Made by a program: the position numbers and the translations under genes | In this document: piece by piece, positions 48,246 to 58,593 of the stretch | Layout: every line of letters begins with the position of its first letter | Numbering within the stretch: position 1 is the stretch's first letter | NCBI RefSeq assembly: GCF_001556045.1 | Contig: NZ_LSIC01000015.1 | Span: 1 to 64,000 of the forward strand | Length of the DNA: 64,000 nucleotides | Source: Bradyrhizobium sp. CCH5-F6 | GTDB taxonomy: Bacteria > Pseudomonadota > Alphaproteobacteria > Rhizobiales > Xanthobacteraceae | Direction: 5' to 3' | The notes under the pieces: model-generated | Databases searched by the model: none | What the model saw: the letters and a program-made list of their open reading frames with translations, nothing else | Told to the model about the DNA's origin: nothing

Positions 48246-48286
48246 CTTGTTCCTGCTCTAGTCCATTGTAAGGATAGGATAACTCG

Positions 48287-49282
48287 TTGGAATATAAAGA
48301 CTATCGCTTTTCCGTGGCCCCGATGATGGACTGGACGGACCGGCACTGTCGGGTGTTCCATCGTCACCTGACCCGGCGGGCGCTGCTCTATACGGAGATG
48401 CTGACGACTGGCGCCGTGATACATGGCGACCGGAAACGGTTGCTTGGGTTCGATGCGGTCGAGCATCCCGTGGCGCTTCAACTTGGCGGATCAGATCCTC
48501 GCGACCTCGCGCTGGCAGCGCGGATTGGTGAGGACCACGGATATGACGAGATCAACCTAAACGTTGGTTGCCCCTCCGATCGCGTGAAGGATGGCCGGTT
48601 CGGCGCCTGCCTGATGGCGGAGCCGGACCTGGTGGCAAGGTGTATCGATGCGATGAAGCGCGCCGTCGCCGTTCCCGTCACCGTGAAGTGCCGTATCGGC
48701 ATCGACGATCAGGATCCGGAGACGGCGCTCGATACGCTTGCGCGCGCGGTGGTTGCCTCCGGCTGCGACGCGCTGATCGTGCATGCCCGAAAAGCCTGGC
48801 TCAATGGGTTGTCTCCAAAGGAGAACCGCGACATCCCCCCGCTCGATTATGAGCGTGTCTATCGGCTCAAGCGCGCAATGCCTGATGTGCCTGTCATCAT
48901 CAACGGCGGCATTCCCGGCGTCGAAGAGGCGAGAGCACATCTCGCCCATGTCGACGGCGTGATGCTCGGCCGCGCCGCCTATCAGGAGCCGTGGCGGCTT
49001 CTCTCCGTGGATCGGGAGATCTTCGGCGAAGAGGCACCGCATTCGACCATGCAGGATGCGCTTGAGGCGATGATGCCCTATATCGAGCAGCAACTCGCGA
49101 ACGGCACGCGGCTGCATGCGATTACGCGGCATTTCGTCGGTGCATTCCATGCCGTGCCCGGCGCGCGGGCCTTCCGTCGCCATCTGGCCGAGCAGGGCGT
49201 AAAGCCGGGCGCCGGTCTCGACGTGCTGCGCGACGCGATCGCGCGTGTCGGTGCCCGCTCGCCCGCAGAAGCGGCTGCTTAG
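48287..49282 (+). CDS. dusA: tRNA-dihydrouridine(20/20a) synthase DusA
   Basis: A 331-residue FMN enzyme that reduces uridine 20/20a in tRNA. The N-terminal FSVAPMMDWTDRHCRVFHR is the DusA signature, the catalytic Cys is in EINLNVGCPSDRV, and LIVHARKAWLNGLSPKENRDIPPL and IINGGIPGVEEA are substrate and flavin blocks. The start is the TTG at 48287, chosen because it begins the usual YRFSVAPM strand; no in-frame ATG precedes it closely. The gene is intact next to the IS remnant. Confidence 0.93.
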   Translation: MEYKDYRFSVAPMMDWTDRHCRVFHRHLTRRALLYTEMLTTGAVIHGDRKRLLGFDAVEHPVALQLGGSDPRDLALAARIGEDHGYDEINLNVGCPSDRVKDGRFGACLMAEPDLVARCIDAMKRAVAVPVTVKCRIGIDDQDPETALDTLARAVVASGCDALIVHARKAWLNGLSPKENRDIPPLDYERVYRLKRAMPDVPVIINGGIPGVEEARAHLAHVDGVMLGRAAYQEPWRLLSVDREIFGEEAPHSTMQDALEAMMPYIEQQLANGTRLHAITRHFVGAFHAVPGARAFRRHLAEQGVKPGAGLDVLRDAIARVGARSPAEAAA

Positions 49283-49332
49283 CATTCTCGTGAAGAGCCG
49301 GATCGCAACATCCGGCGCTTCATCGATCCGTC

Positions 49333-50001
49333 TCAGCGGAACAAGTCGAAGTGATAGTTCACGCCGACGCGGAAAGAGTGGAATTTCGCTGCGTTCCAGT
49401 CCGGCAGGTCGTCGCGCTTGAACTCGGTGTAGAGATACTCGGCCTTGGCCGACCATTTTGGCAGGAACGCCCACTCGACGCCGCCGCCCGCTGTCCAGCC
49501 CATCTTCATCTTGCTGATCGGGCCGTCCTTCAATTCGCCCGCGGCAAGACCCGCGGTCCCGAAGAACAACAGCCGCGAGTCCATCGTTGCGATGCCGGCG
49601 CGGGCGCGGCCGGTCATGTACCAGGGGATGCTGACGGCGGCGCTGTTGAGGGCATCGTGGTTCTTAATGTCGCCGGCTTCGAAGTCGTTCTCGATGCCGA
49701 CCACGAACATTGGCGAAAGCTGGTAGTTGTAGCCGACCTGAAGGCCGCCGAAGGCGCCCTTGACCTTGCCGCCGCTCACGCCGACGAGGTTGTTGAAGGC
49801 GTCGTCGCCGCTCTCGGCATAGCCAGCGTTGAAGCCCGCATAAAGGCCGGTCCACGAATATACCGGCTGCGGTGCCGTGTAGGCAGAAGAGGGCGCCGCA
49901 TGGCGCGGCGACAAGTCCGCAGCACAGGCGCTGCCCGCGGCGAACACCGCGGCAACGGGCAAGGCACGCATCGCGAGGCGGATGACAGTTCTGGCAGTCA
50001 T
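49333..50001 (-). CDS. Outer-membrane beta-barrel protein (Omp25/Omp31-like)
   Basis: A 222-residue protein with a Sec signal peptide (RLAMRALPVAAVFAAGSACAAD, cleaved near residue 30). The mature part opens with a linker rich in Ala and Pro then YSWTGLYAGFNAGYAES, the rhizobial/Brucella Omp31-Omp25 start, and ends with VGVNYHFDLFR. Alternating hydrophobic strands and Gly-rich turns fit an eight-stranded barrel. It is convergent with dusA. ATG 50001 gives a proper signal sequence; the frame is open further upstream. Confidence 0.87.
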   Translation of the reverse strand: MTARTVIRLAMRALPVAAVFAAGSACAADLSPRHAAPSSAYTAPQPVYSWTGLYAGFNAGYAESGDDAFNNLVGVSGGKVKGAFGGLQVGYNYQLSPMFVVGIENDFEAGDIKNHDALNSAAVSIPWYMTGRARAGIATMDSRLLFFGTAGLAAGELKDGPISKMKMGWTAGGGVEWAFLPKWSAKAEYLYTEFKRDDLPDWNAAKFHSFRVGVNYHFDLFR

Positions 50002-50155
50002 GATTTCAGTCTCCCACTTGGCTGCCTCCGCCAGGAAGCAGCTCGCATTCAACCCCGATCCGGGAATGATGCTTTTATAAACCGACTGGACGGTTTGTAA
50101 ATAGCACAAATGCCACACCTCTGGGCATTCACGACGTTGTCCGGGGGCTAGGATT

Positions 50156-50710
50156 TTAGTCGATTGCCGTCCGCGAGCGACGATTGCTGTTCCGCAGTTC
50201 CGGATAGCCGGTGAGCATCAGCGTGTCCGCACGCACGCCCCAGCTCTCGAGGCGGTCGAGGAAACTCATGCCGAGCAGATTGGTCTTCAATTGACCGCGT
50301 TGCACGACGAGCGCCGGCACCGATTTCTCGACGAGATGGCCGACGGCGAGACGAGCAAGCGTGAGCCGCGCCGCCTTGGTATGGCCGCCCGCGGTCTCGA
50401 GGTCGACATCGTATTCAAGCATCTCGAGCGGCAGCCCGATTGCTTTCGCCGTCTCCCAGGTCAGCACCACCGACGTCGCGCCGGTGTCGATCACCATCGG
50501 TGCGGTGACGCCGTTGATCTTCGCACGCAGCGTGAATTCGCCGCCCTGGCCGCGCGGGATCTGGACGGCCGGCGCGGGGGAGGCGGTCTGTCCGCGGAAG
50601 ATGTGCGAGACCTTATGGCCGGCGCGGGCGATCCGATCGGAGTCGCCATAGGCGACGACGGCCCCTGCCGTGCCGGCAAGCGTGATGAGAACGAGCAGAA
50701 CGCGTATCAT
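50156..50710 (-). CDS. Retropepsin-like aspartic protease (TIGR02281 family)
   Basis: A 184-residue single-domain aspartic protease. An N-terminal helix (VLLVLITLAGTAGAVVAYG) anchors it in the membrane facing the periplasm. The active-site Asp is in PMVIDTGATSVVLTWETA near residue 75, and LLGMSFLDRLESWGV is the second family block. It should work as a homodimer, as retropepsins do. Substrates are unknown. It follows a DUF1289 gene by 28 bases in the same operon. Confidence 0.85.
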   Translation of the reverse strand: MIRVLLVLITLAGTAGAVVAYGDSDRIARAGHKVSHIFRGQTASPAPAVQIPRGQGGEFTLRAKINGVTAPMVIDTGATSVVLTWETAKAIGLPLEMLEYDVDLETAGGHTKAARLTLARLAVGHLVEKSVPALVVQRGQLKTNLLGMSFLDRLESWGVRADTLMLTGYPELRNSNRRSRTAID

Positions 50711-50738
50711 CGCGCACCCTCGGATGCGCTCTGGCTGG

Positions 50739-50942
50739 TCAGGTCCGTTCCGGCGATCCTGCGATCGGCGTCAGTCCAGCTTCCGTCATGCGCGCCGGCA
50801 AGAGAGCCATGATCGTGAGCCGGTCCGCGCTCTCCATGGCATGCCAGCGCGCGATCTCGGGCAGTGTGCGGCCGCAACCGAAGCATAGCTTGGTCCTGGG
50901 GTCGATCATGCAAACGGCGACGCACGGCGTTTCTTTGCTCAT
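50739..50942 (-). CDS. DUF1289 domain protein
   Basis: A 67-residue protein containing the complete DUF1289 pattern: ETPCVAVCMIDPRTKLCFGCGRTLPEIARWHAM, with four Cys in the C-x3-C-x8-C-x2-C arrangement that could hold a metal or iron-sulfur centre. The function of the family is not known. Start ATG 50942 begins immediately before the motif; the frame is open 12 codons further upstream. Confidence 0.88.
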   Translation of the reverse strand: MSKETPCVAVCMIDPRTKLCFGCGRTLPEIARWHAMESADRLTIMALLPARMTEAGLTPIAGSPERT

Positions 50943-50986
50943 TTGGACATAGTGAGGGATCGTCGGACAATTCTGCAAGCATCTCG

Positions 50987-52582
50987 TTAAGAGCCCGTGC
51001 CTGCGCTCATGATTGGCCTTTGGCGCGGCCGGCGCTTCTCCTCGGGAACGAGTGAACTCTCCGGCTGAAGCGGCGGGGAATCATCCGACAGCGGCGCCAG
51101 CGCGCTCATCACGCGCTCCGGCGGGAAGGTGACGATCACCTCGGTGCCGATGCGCAGCTTCGATTTCAGCGTGAACGTGCCGCCATGCAGGTCGATCAGA
51201 TTCTTGGCGATCGGCAGGCCGAGGCCGGCGCCCTGTTCAGCCGATTTGATCGAGTTGGAGCCCTGGCCGAACGAGGCGAGCACGACCGGGATCTCGTCCT
51301 CCGGGATGCCGGACCCGGAATCCTTCACCGAGAGGTATTGTCCGCCCGAGGCGGTCCATCCCGCCTTGAGCCAGATCTCGCCGCCCTGCGGCGTGAACTT
51401 GATCGAGTTGGAGAGCAGGTTGAGCACGACCTGGCGGATCGCGCGCTCGTCGGCCCAGAGCCGCGGCATCGCCTGCTCGAACACTTCGTGGATCGTGATG
51501 CCGCGGCTCGAGGCACGCAGCTTCATCAGATGGTGGCAGTCGGCGACGATGCCGACCAGCGACACCGCTTCCTCGTTGAGCTCGTAGCGGCCGGCCTCGA
51601 TCCGCGACAAATCGAGAATCTCGTTGATGAGGTTGAGCAGGTGCACGCCGGAATTATGGATGTCCGCTGAATATTCCTTGTAGACCGGCACCGCGTGTGC
51701 GCCGAAAATCTCGCTCTTCATCACCTCGGAGAAACCGAGGATCGCGTTCAGCGGCGTGCGCAGCTCGTGGCTCATCTGCGCGAGGAACCGTGACTTGGCG
51801 ACGTTGGCGGCTTCGGCGCGGTGGCGCGCTTCGTCCGAAATGGCCTTGGCCTGTTCGAGTTCGCCGATCAGGGCGTCCTTCTCCGCGCGCGCTTCAAGCG
51901 TTGCAAACGTCGAGGAGTGCAGGCGGTGTGCCAGCAGCACGAAATAGCCTTCGGCCGCGAGCGCGAGCGCCGCCAGGATGTAATTGTCGAGCGAGCCGGT
52001 CATCACGAAGCTCAGTGCCATCGCGACGGCGACCGGAGCTGTGGCGGCAAGGGCCGCGATCGGCAAATTGGCGGCCAGCATGCTCGACACTGCGATCACC
52101 AGCAGCATCAGGAACATCATCAGCGTTTCCGTGACCATGTCGAGCACGGGGTGGATCAGGATGGCCATCCAGCACAGGCCGTAGAGCAGGTCGAGCACGA
52201 CGAACCGCGTTCGCCACGCCCGCGTCGCGGCTGGAGAGGCGGGTTCGGTCAGGAACCGCCGGCAACTGCGGATCATCGCCGCATGGATGCAGAGCATGCC
52301 CACAGTCCAGGCCGCGGCGGGGATCGGCTGCATCCACAGTCCGAACAATATGCCGGTCGCGACCACCAGCAGCATCACGACATAGGAAGCCGACAACCGC
52401 GTCTGGGCATATTGACGCAACATCTCGGCGTCGAACGCCGGCCGGGTTCCGCTGGTCGAGGTTAACTTGTCGCGCGCCTCGCGCACCCGCTGCGCCGCAG
52501 CCCTTCGGCTGCTCGCCGATGGCGCGCTCACCGGCTCGGCCGGAAGCTGCACAACCTCGGGCTTTTCAGCGGGGTTACTCAT
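50987..52582 (-). CDS. Membrane sensor histidine kinase (PleC/PdhS-like)
   Basis: A 531-residue kinase. The N-terminal 75 residues are polar; about four to six membrane helices follow (first YVVMLLVVATGILFGLWM, later LMMFLMLLVIAVSSMLAANLP). A short coiled linker leads to the HisKA domain with the phospho-accepting His in AQMSHELRTPLNAILGFSEVMKSEIFG near residue 270, a block shared with PleC and PdhS-type cell-cycle kinases. The ATPase domain has the N box VLNLLSNSIKFTP and G boxes DSGSGIPEDEI and GAGLGLPIAKNLIDLHGG. No receiver domain or response-regulator gene is adjacent. ATG 52582 is preferred. Confidence 0.9.
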   Translation of the reverse strand: MSNPAEKPEVVQLPAEPVSAPSASSRRAAAQRVREARDKLTSTSGTRPAFDAEMLRQYAQTRLSASYVVMLLVVATGILFGLWMQPIPAAAWTVGMLCIHAAMIRSCRRFLTEPASPAATRAWRTRFVVLDLLYGLCWMAILIHPVLDMVTETLMMFLMLLVIAVSSMLAANLPIAALAATAPVAVAMALSFVMTGSLDNYILAALALAAEGYFVLLAHRLHSSTFATLEARAEKDALIGELEQAKAISDEARHRAEAANVAKSRFLAQMSHELRTPLNAILGFSEVMKSEIFGAHAVPVYKEYSADIHNSGVHLLNLINEILDLSRIEAGRYELNEEAVSLVGIVADCHHLMKLRASSRGITIHEVFEQAMPRLWADERAIRQVVLNLLSNSIKFTPQGGEIWLKAGWTASGGQYLSVKDSGSGIPEDEIPVVLASFGQGSNSIKSAEQGAGLGLPIAKNLIDLHGGTFTLKSKLRIGTEVIVTFPPERVMSALAPLSDDSPPLQPESSLVPEEKRRPRQRPIMSAGTGS

Positions 52583-52743
52583 CAAGCAACACGATTCCTG
52601 CCCACGGCGGACGCGGGCCTTCTGCATTGTCTATCTCTGGCAAGAAATCCTTAAGAGCTGACTTAAGGAGCTAAAGAATTACGTTAACCGGGCGTTAATT
52701 CACACGCCAGTTCGGGCTTGCTCCCGCGGGAACCCGCGTCCCG

Positions 52744-54261
52744 TCACCTGAAGAAGATGACCGTGACCAACGCGAAGACGGGCAGCAGCAGCACGGAGGT
52801 CCAGGCCATGTACCCGAAGAAACCCGGCATTGCGACGCCACCCGCTCGCGCGATCGCGTAGACCATGAAGTTGGGCGCGTTGCCGATATACGAGTTGGCG
52901 CCCATGAACACCGCACCTGCGGAGATCGCGGCAAGGGTCATGGCGCCATTCGTCATCAGATGCTTGGCATCGCCTCCGGCAAGCTCGAAGAAGACCAGAT
53001 AGGTCGGCGCATTGTCGAGGAAGGACGAGAGCAGGCCGGCCAGCCAGAAATAGGCGGCATTGTTCGGCGTGCCATCGGCATTGGTGACCATGTTCACGAC
53101 CGAGGCAAACGCGCCGGATCGGCCGGCGTTGAGAATCGCAAGCACGGGAATGATGGTGATGAAGATGGCGGCGAACAGCTTTGCCACTTCGATCATGGGG
53201 CCCCAGGAGAAGCCGTTCGCGTCGTGGTCCTCCTTCGACGTGACGGCAAGAGATGTGAACACGACGCCGATCATCACGGCATCACGCAGAAGATTCTGCA
53301 GCTGGAGGTGCGTGCCGAGGATCTCAAATCCGCCAAGGTCGAGCTTGGCGCTCAAGAGGATCGCGGCGATGATGACTCCCATCAGAACGAAATTGAGGCC
53401 GCCGCTGATCCGCAAGGGATTGTCCGGAGTTGGGTCGGGCCTGACGCGGCCCTCTTTGCGATAAAAATAGGTATCGATGCAAAAGAACAGGGCGAGCAGA
53501 ATCCACGCTGCGAACGTGGTCTGGGCGAACAGGTGCGTGGTCGTCCAGAAGAAATCCACGCCGCGCAGGAAGCCCAGAAACAGCGGCGGATCTCCCAAGG
53601 GGGAGAGCGAACCGCCGATGTTGGACACCAGAAAGATGAAGAAGATGACGACGTGCGCGTTGTGTCGCCGGTCGTCATTTGCACGGATCACCGGCCGGAT
53701 CATGACCATCGACGCACCGGTCGTGCCGATGATGCTGGCGATCAGGGTGCCCAGCGCGAGCAGTAGCGTATTCAAAACCGGGGAGCCGTGAAGATTGCCG
53801 CGCACCACGATTCCGCCGGCCACGGTGAACAGCGCAAGGAGCAGCAGAATGAACGGGATGTATTCGAGCAGCGCTGTATGCACGAGCGTTTGGATGGTCG
53901 GAAGCGGGCCATACCAGATCGCGAGCGGCAGCACGATCAGGGCCGCCCACGTCGCGGCAATCTTGCCCTGGTGGTGCTCCCAGAAGTGAGGCGCTGCGAG
54001 CGGAAATATCGCGATCGACAGCAGCATGCCGGCGAAGGGGAGCGCCCATTGCGGGCGAATGCTGGCCCCGTCGATCGATGCGGCGAGCGCCTGCGAGGGT
54101 GATGCAACAAGGATCAGGAGCGCGATAGGGAGCAGGCGAGCAATGAGGCGGGATCCACGCCTACAGGCACCACCCGCGGCGAACCCGGCGATTCCGGGAC
54201 GGAGCTCCGGCGCGAGGCCGACGCAGGCAACGACGAGGATGGCGGCGATCACGCTAAGCAA
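52744..54261 (-). CDS. Sodium:proton antiporter-like membrane protein (CitMHS_2/NhaD-like)
   Basis: A protein of up to 505 residues with about 12 hydrophobic segments. SNIGGSLSPLGDPPLFLGFLRGVDFFW, IIGTTGASMVMIRPVIRAN and FLDNAPTYLVFFELAGGD are the family blocks, with the paired GG..GDPP and DNAPT segments typical of ion-transporter-superfamily carriers. It likely exchanges Na+ for H+ or moves a related ion across the inner membrane. The start is uncertain: TTG 54261 or GTG 54252 are the longest choices, and the first 50 residues may not be translated. Confidence 0.8.
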   Translation of the reverse strand: MLSVIAAILVVACVGLAPELRPGIAGFAAGGACRRGSRLIARLLPIALLILVASPSQALAASIDGASIRPQWALPFAGMLLSIAIFPLAAPHFWEHHQGKIAATWAALIVLPLAIWYGPLPTIQTLVHTALLEYIPFILLLLALFTVAGGIVVRGNLHGSPVLNTLLLALGTLIASIIGTTGASMVMIRPVIRANDDRRHNAHVVIFFIFLVSNIGGSLSPLGDPPLFLGFLRGVDFFWTTTHLFAQTTFAAWILLALFFCIDTYFYRKEGRVRPDPTPDNPLRISGGLNFVLMGVIIAAILLSAKLDLGGFEILGTHLQLQNLLRDAVMIGVVFTSLAVTSKEDHDANGFSWGPMIEVAKLFAAIFITIIPVLAILNAGRSGAFASVVNMVTNADGTPNNAAYFWLAGLLSSFLDNAPTYLVFFELAGGDAKHLMTNGAMTLAAISAGAVFMGANSYIGNAPNFMVYAIARAGGVAMPGFFGYMAWTSVLLLPVFALVTVIFFR

Positions 54262-54373
54262 GGCTCCCCCAGAAATTTATGCTTGTTCGGTTATCGCGCT
54301 TTGAACTTCGTCGCGGCCGAAGTCGCGACGAATTACCATGCTGCATGGCCCCGGACGAGGCCGCAACGGCGCC

Positions 54374-55246
54374 TCAGCGTTGCAGGCGCGCGAGCAGGCT
54401 GGAGGTGTCCCAGCGCTTGCCGCCCATCTTCTCGACTTCGGCGTAGAACTGGTCGACCAGCGCGGTGACGGGCAGGCTGGCGCCGTTGCGGCGGGCCTCG
54501 GCCAGCGAGATCGAGAGGTCCTTGCGCATCCATTCGACCGCGAAGCCGAAATCGTACTTGTCCTCGTTCATGGTCTTGTAGCGATTTTCCATCTGCCAGG
54601 ATTGCGCGGCCCCTTTTGAGATGGTCTCGATCACCGCGGCGACGTCGAGGCCGCTCTTTTTGGCGAAATGGATACCCTCTGAGAGACCCTGCACCAGACC
54701 GGCGATGCAGATCTGGTTGACCATCTTCGTCAGCTGGCCGGAGCCAGCGGGCCCGAGCAGTTTGCACATCCGCGCATAGGCGCCTGTAATGATCGGCTCG
54801 GCGCCCGAATACGCGTCCTGCGCACCGCCGCACATCACCGTCAGCACGCCGTTCTCGGCGCCGGCCTGGCCGCCGGAGACCGGGGCGTCGACGAATTTGA
54901 AGCCGGCCTTGGTGGCGGCTGCGTCCAGCTCACGCGCGACCTCGGCGGAGGCAGTCGTATGGTCGACGAAGGTCGCTCCCTTCTTCATGCCGGCAAACGC
55001 GCCGTCGGGGCCGATCGTGACCGCGCGCAGATCGTTGTCGTTGCCGACGCAGCACATCACGAAATCCTGGCCCTCGGCGGCGGCCTTCGGGGTCGCCGCG
55101 GTCTTGCCGCCGAATTTGTCCGCCCATTCCTTCGCCTTGGCCGCGGTGCGGTTGTAGACGGTGACCTCATGGCCCCCTTTTTTGACGAGGTGTCCCGCCA
55201 TGGGGAAGCCCATCACGCCGAGGCCGAGGAAAGCGACTTTAGCCAT
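54374..55246 (-). CDS. NAD(P)-dependent oxidoreductase, 3-hydroxyisobutyrate dehydrogenase family
   Basis: A 290-residue beta-hydroxyacid dehydrogenase. The Rossmann motif is AFLGLGVMGFPMAGHLVKKG at the start, the substrate loop is DAPVSGGQAGAENGVLTVMCGG, and the catalytic Lys region is GSGQLTKMVNQICIAGLVQGLSEG. The usual catalytic Lys-x3-Asn is seen as KMVNQ. The exact substrate (3-hydroxyisobutyrate, tartronate semialdehyde or similar) cannot be read. ATG 55246 places the Rossmann strand directly at the N-terminus. Confidence 0.9.
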   Translation of the reverse strand: MAKVAFLGLGVMGFPMAGHLVKKGGHEVTVYNRTAAKAKEWADKFGGKTAATPKAAAEGQDFVMCCVGNDNDLRAVTIGPDGAFAGMKKGATFVDHTTASAEVARELDAAATKAGFKFVDAPVSGGQAGAENGVLTVMCGGAQDAYSGAEPIITGAYARMCKLLGPAGSGQLTKMVNQICIAGLVQGLSEGIHFAKKSGLDVAAVIETISKGAAQSWQMENRYKTMNEDKYDFGFAVEWMRKDLSISLAEARRNGASLPVTALVDQFYAEVEKMGGKRWDTSSLLARLQR

Positions 55247-55432
55247 TGTGGTACCTTGTCCGTAGTTTGGGTTTTACGGTTCTTGCCAAGCGAGGGACGC
55301 CTGGTTCCGCGGTGAGGGCGGATCGGAGGCGCACCATAAACCCTTGAGGCCAGAGGGCAACGGCTTCGTTTGGCCCCGCCTCCTGTGCTAGGATGCCGGG
55401 CTCCAAGGACTTCAAAACAAGGGAGCGAAAGC

Positions 55433-55870
55433 ATGGGCGGCGTGAGCGTTGGTGTCCTCGATCATTTCAATATCCGGACCCGGAATCTGGCCGAGACCGT
55501 CCGCTTCTACGAGGAAGTGCTGGGCCTGGAAAAAGGCGCCCGGCCGAATTTCGCCTTCCCGGGCGCCTGGATGTACAGCGAGGGCAAGCCCGTGGTGCAT
55601 CTCGTCGATATTTCTGCGACCGCCGAGCCACAAAAGCCGGATTCCGGCGTTGTCCACCACGTCGCCTTCGTCAGTCGCGGCTTTGAGGGCATGAAACAGC
55701 GGCTGGCGTCAAAGGGGATGAAATTCGACTCCCGTCAGGTGCCCGGCGGCGACCTCTGGCAGATCTTCGTCCACGACCCGAACGGCGTCATGATCGAGCT
55801 GAACTACGAGGCCGCCAGGGAGCAGGGGGCGGCACCCGCCGAAAGGGCCGATGACGTCGGCAGGCAGTAG
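55433..55870 (+). CDS. VOC-family (glyoxalase/bleomycin-resistance fold) protein
   Basis: A 145-residue single-domain VOC protein. LDHFNIRTRNLAETVRFYEEVLGLEKG is the first beta-alpha-beta-beta-beta unit and VHHVAFVSRGFEGMKQRL the second, ending with WQIFVHDPNGVMIELNYE. Metal-ligand positions His (LDHFNI), His (VHHVAF) and Glu (MIELNY) are in place. It may be a dioxygenase or isomerase; the substrate is unknown. GGGAGCGAAAGC precedes ATG 55433. Confidence 0.88.
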   Translation: MGGVSVGVLDHFNIRTRNLAETVRFYEEVLGLEKGARPNFAFPGAWMYSEGKPVVHLVDISATAEPQKPDSGVVHHVAFVSRGFEGMKQRLASKGMKFDSRQVPGGDLWQIFVHDPNGVMIELNYEAAREQGAAPAERADDVGRQ

Positions 55871-55912
55871 CCTTTTGGGCGTTTCCGCTCTAATGGGGCA
55901 TCCTAAAGGCTT

Positions 55913-55982
55913 GAGCATGATCTTGTCGGAACAACGCTCCACACTTTGCGCTGGCGCGGCTCTCCGGGTCCGGATCATGCTC
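55913..55982. repeat. Dispersed palindromic element before the Mrp gene
   Basis: GAGCATGATC (55913-55922) and GATCATGCTC (55973-55982) are perfect 10-base inverted arms about 50 bases apart. Elements with these GAGCATGATC ends are common intergenic repeats in Bradyrhizobium genomes. This one ends five bases before the Shine-Dalgarno sequence of the next gene, so it lies in the leader or promoter of that gene. Confidence 0.7.
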
Positions 55983-55999
55983 CGTTCAGGAGATGCGCT

Positions 56000-57136
56000 T
56001 TGAGCGTGACGCAGCAACAGGTTCTCGACAGCCTCGGCCGGATCAAGTCGCCGCGCGGGGTCGCGCTCACCAATGCCAACGTGCTGAGCGCGATCAACGC
56101 CTCCGACGGCAAGGTGTTCTTCTCGATCAACGTCGATGCCGCCGAGGCGCGGGCCTGGGAAGCCGTCCGGGCCGAAGCGGAGGCCGCCGTGCGCGCCATT
56201 CCCGGCGTCACCACCGTGATGGTGGCGCTGACCGCCGAGCGCAAGCCGGGCTCGGCGCCGCCGCCACCCCCGCAGCCGAGCCGCGGCGCGCCCGGCGTGC
56301 AGCCGGCCCATGCCCACAAGCCGCCTCAGGGCGGCGGGTCGCCCATGGCGCGGCAGTCGGAAATCCCCGGCGTTGCCGCCGTGATCGCGGTCGCCTCGGG
56401 CAAGGGCGGCGTCGGCAAGTCAACCACGTCGCTCAATCTGGCGCTCGGCCTGCGCGACCTTGGCCTCAAGGTCGGGCTGCTCGATGCCGACATCTACGGC
56501 CCCTCGGTGCCGCGCCTGACGGGTCTGCGCGACAAGCCGGAGTTGAACGGCGAGCGCAAGATGATTCCGCTCCGGCGTTTCGGCCTCGCCATCATGTCGA
56601 TCGGCTTCCTGGTCGAGGAAGAGACGGCGATGATCTGGCGCGGTCCCATGGTGATGTCGGCGGTGACGCAGATGCTGCGCGACGTCGAATGGGGCCAGCT
56701 CGACGTGCTGGTGGTCGACATGCCCCCGGGCACCGGCGATGCCCAGCTCACGCTGGCGCAGAACGTACCGCTCAAGGGCGCTGTGATCGTCTCGACCCCG
56801 CAGGACCTGTCCCTGATCGACGCGCGGCGGGGGCTTGCGATGTTCAAGAAGGTCAACGTGCCCGTGCTCGGCATCGTCGAGAATATGAGCTACTTCCAAT
56901 GCCCGCATTGCGGCACGCGGTCGGACATTTTCGGTCATGGCGGGGCCCGGCACGAGGCCGAGAAGCTCCAGGTGCCGTTCCTCGGCGAGATCCCCCTGCA
57001 TATGGCGATTCGTGCCACTTCGGACGCCGGCAATCCCGTGGTCGACAGCGAGCCGGACGGCCCTCATGCGGCGATCTACCGCGCCATTGCAGGCAAGGTT
57101 CGTGACCAGCTGAAGGGCGTGATTGCGGCCGCCTGA
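56000..57136 (+). CDS. apbC: Mrp/ApbC iron-sulfur cluster carrier ATPase
   Basis: A 378-residue P-loop protein that carries [4Fe-4S] clusters to target enzymes. Residues about 1-85 are a MIP18 (DUF59) domain starting TQQQVLDSLGRIKSPRG. A Pro/Gly-rich linker (residues about 88-118) leads to the ATPase with Walker A ASGKGGVGKSTTSLNLA near 133 and VVDMPPGTGDAQLTL. The cluster-binding CPHC is in YFQCPHCGTRSDIFGHGG near 300. The start is TTG 56000, preceded by AGGAGAT at 7 bases; the longer frame from 55946 runs through the repeat element. Confidence 0.93.
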   Translation: MSVTQQQVLDSLGRIKSPRGVALTNANVLSAINASDGKVFFSINVDAAEARAWEAVRAEAEAAVRAIPGVTTVMVALTAERKPGSAPPPPPQPSRGAPGVQPAHAHKPPQGGGSPMARQSEIPGVAAVIAVASGKGGVGKSTTSLNLALGLRDLGLKVGLLDADIYGPSVPRLTGLRDKPELNGERKMIPLRRFGLAIMSIGFLVEEETAMIWRGPMVMSAVTQMLRDVEWGQLDVLVVDMPPGTGDAQLTLAQNVPLKGAVIVSTPQDLSLIDARRGLAMFKKVNVPVLGIVENMSYFQCPHCGTRSDIFGHGGARHEAEKLQVPFLGEIPLHMAIRATSDAGNPVVDSEPDGPHAAIYRAIAGKVRDQLKGVIAAA

Positions 57137-57300
57137 ACCGGCCTGCCGCGGGGCCCCCCGGGGACATGCGACTTTCGTAGAGCCCGGTCATGCCATTGTC
57201 GCGTTCCGTAACCGCGCGGTCCGTGGTAAAGGCCCACGGCAGTCAAGCCCCTTCGGTTCGACGCGGCATCGACGCGTCGCCGGAACGAGCGGCGGCATAA

Positions 57301-58431
<1,131 letters not shown>

Positions 58432-58457
58432 TCGACGGCTTAAGTCTTAATACCGGA

Positions 58458-58490
58458 AGCCCGGCCTCCCCAGGAGGCCGGGCTTTTTCT
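58458..58490 (+). terminator. Rho-independent terminator after dctP copy 1
   Basis: A perfect 12-base stem (58458-58469 with 58473-58484, loop CCA), GC-rich, followed directly by TTTTT ending in CT. It lies 26 bases after the stop. It separates the two binding-protein genes into different transcripts. Confidence 0.9.
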
Positions 58491-58593
58491 TTGCCGCAGC
58501 GCGATCGGGATGGCATTCGGCGCGGCGATGTTCCATGCTGTCCGCAAGCCTCGGCAAGAAGGCCCACAATCAGATCCACCAGGGTAGGAAATC

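Noticed and set aside
48196..48400. Integrative element inserted at the 5' end of dusA, a known insertion target
   Set aside because: No integrase gene or duplicated dusA attachment core is seen; only an IS3 remnant lies upstream and dusA is intact.
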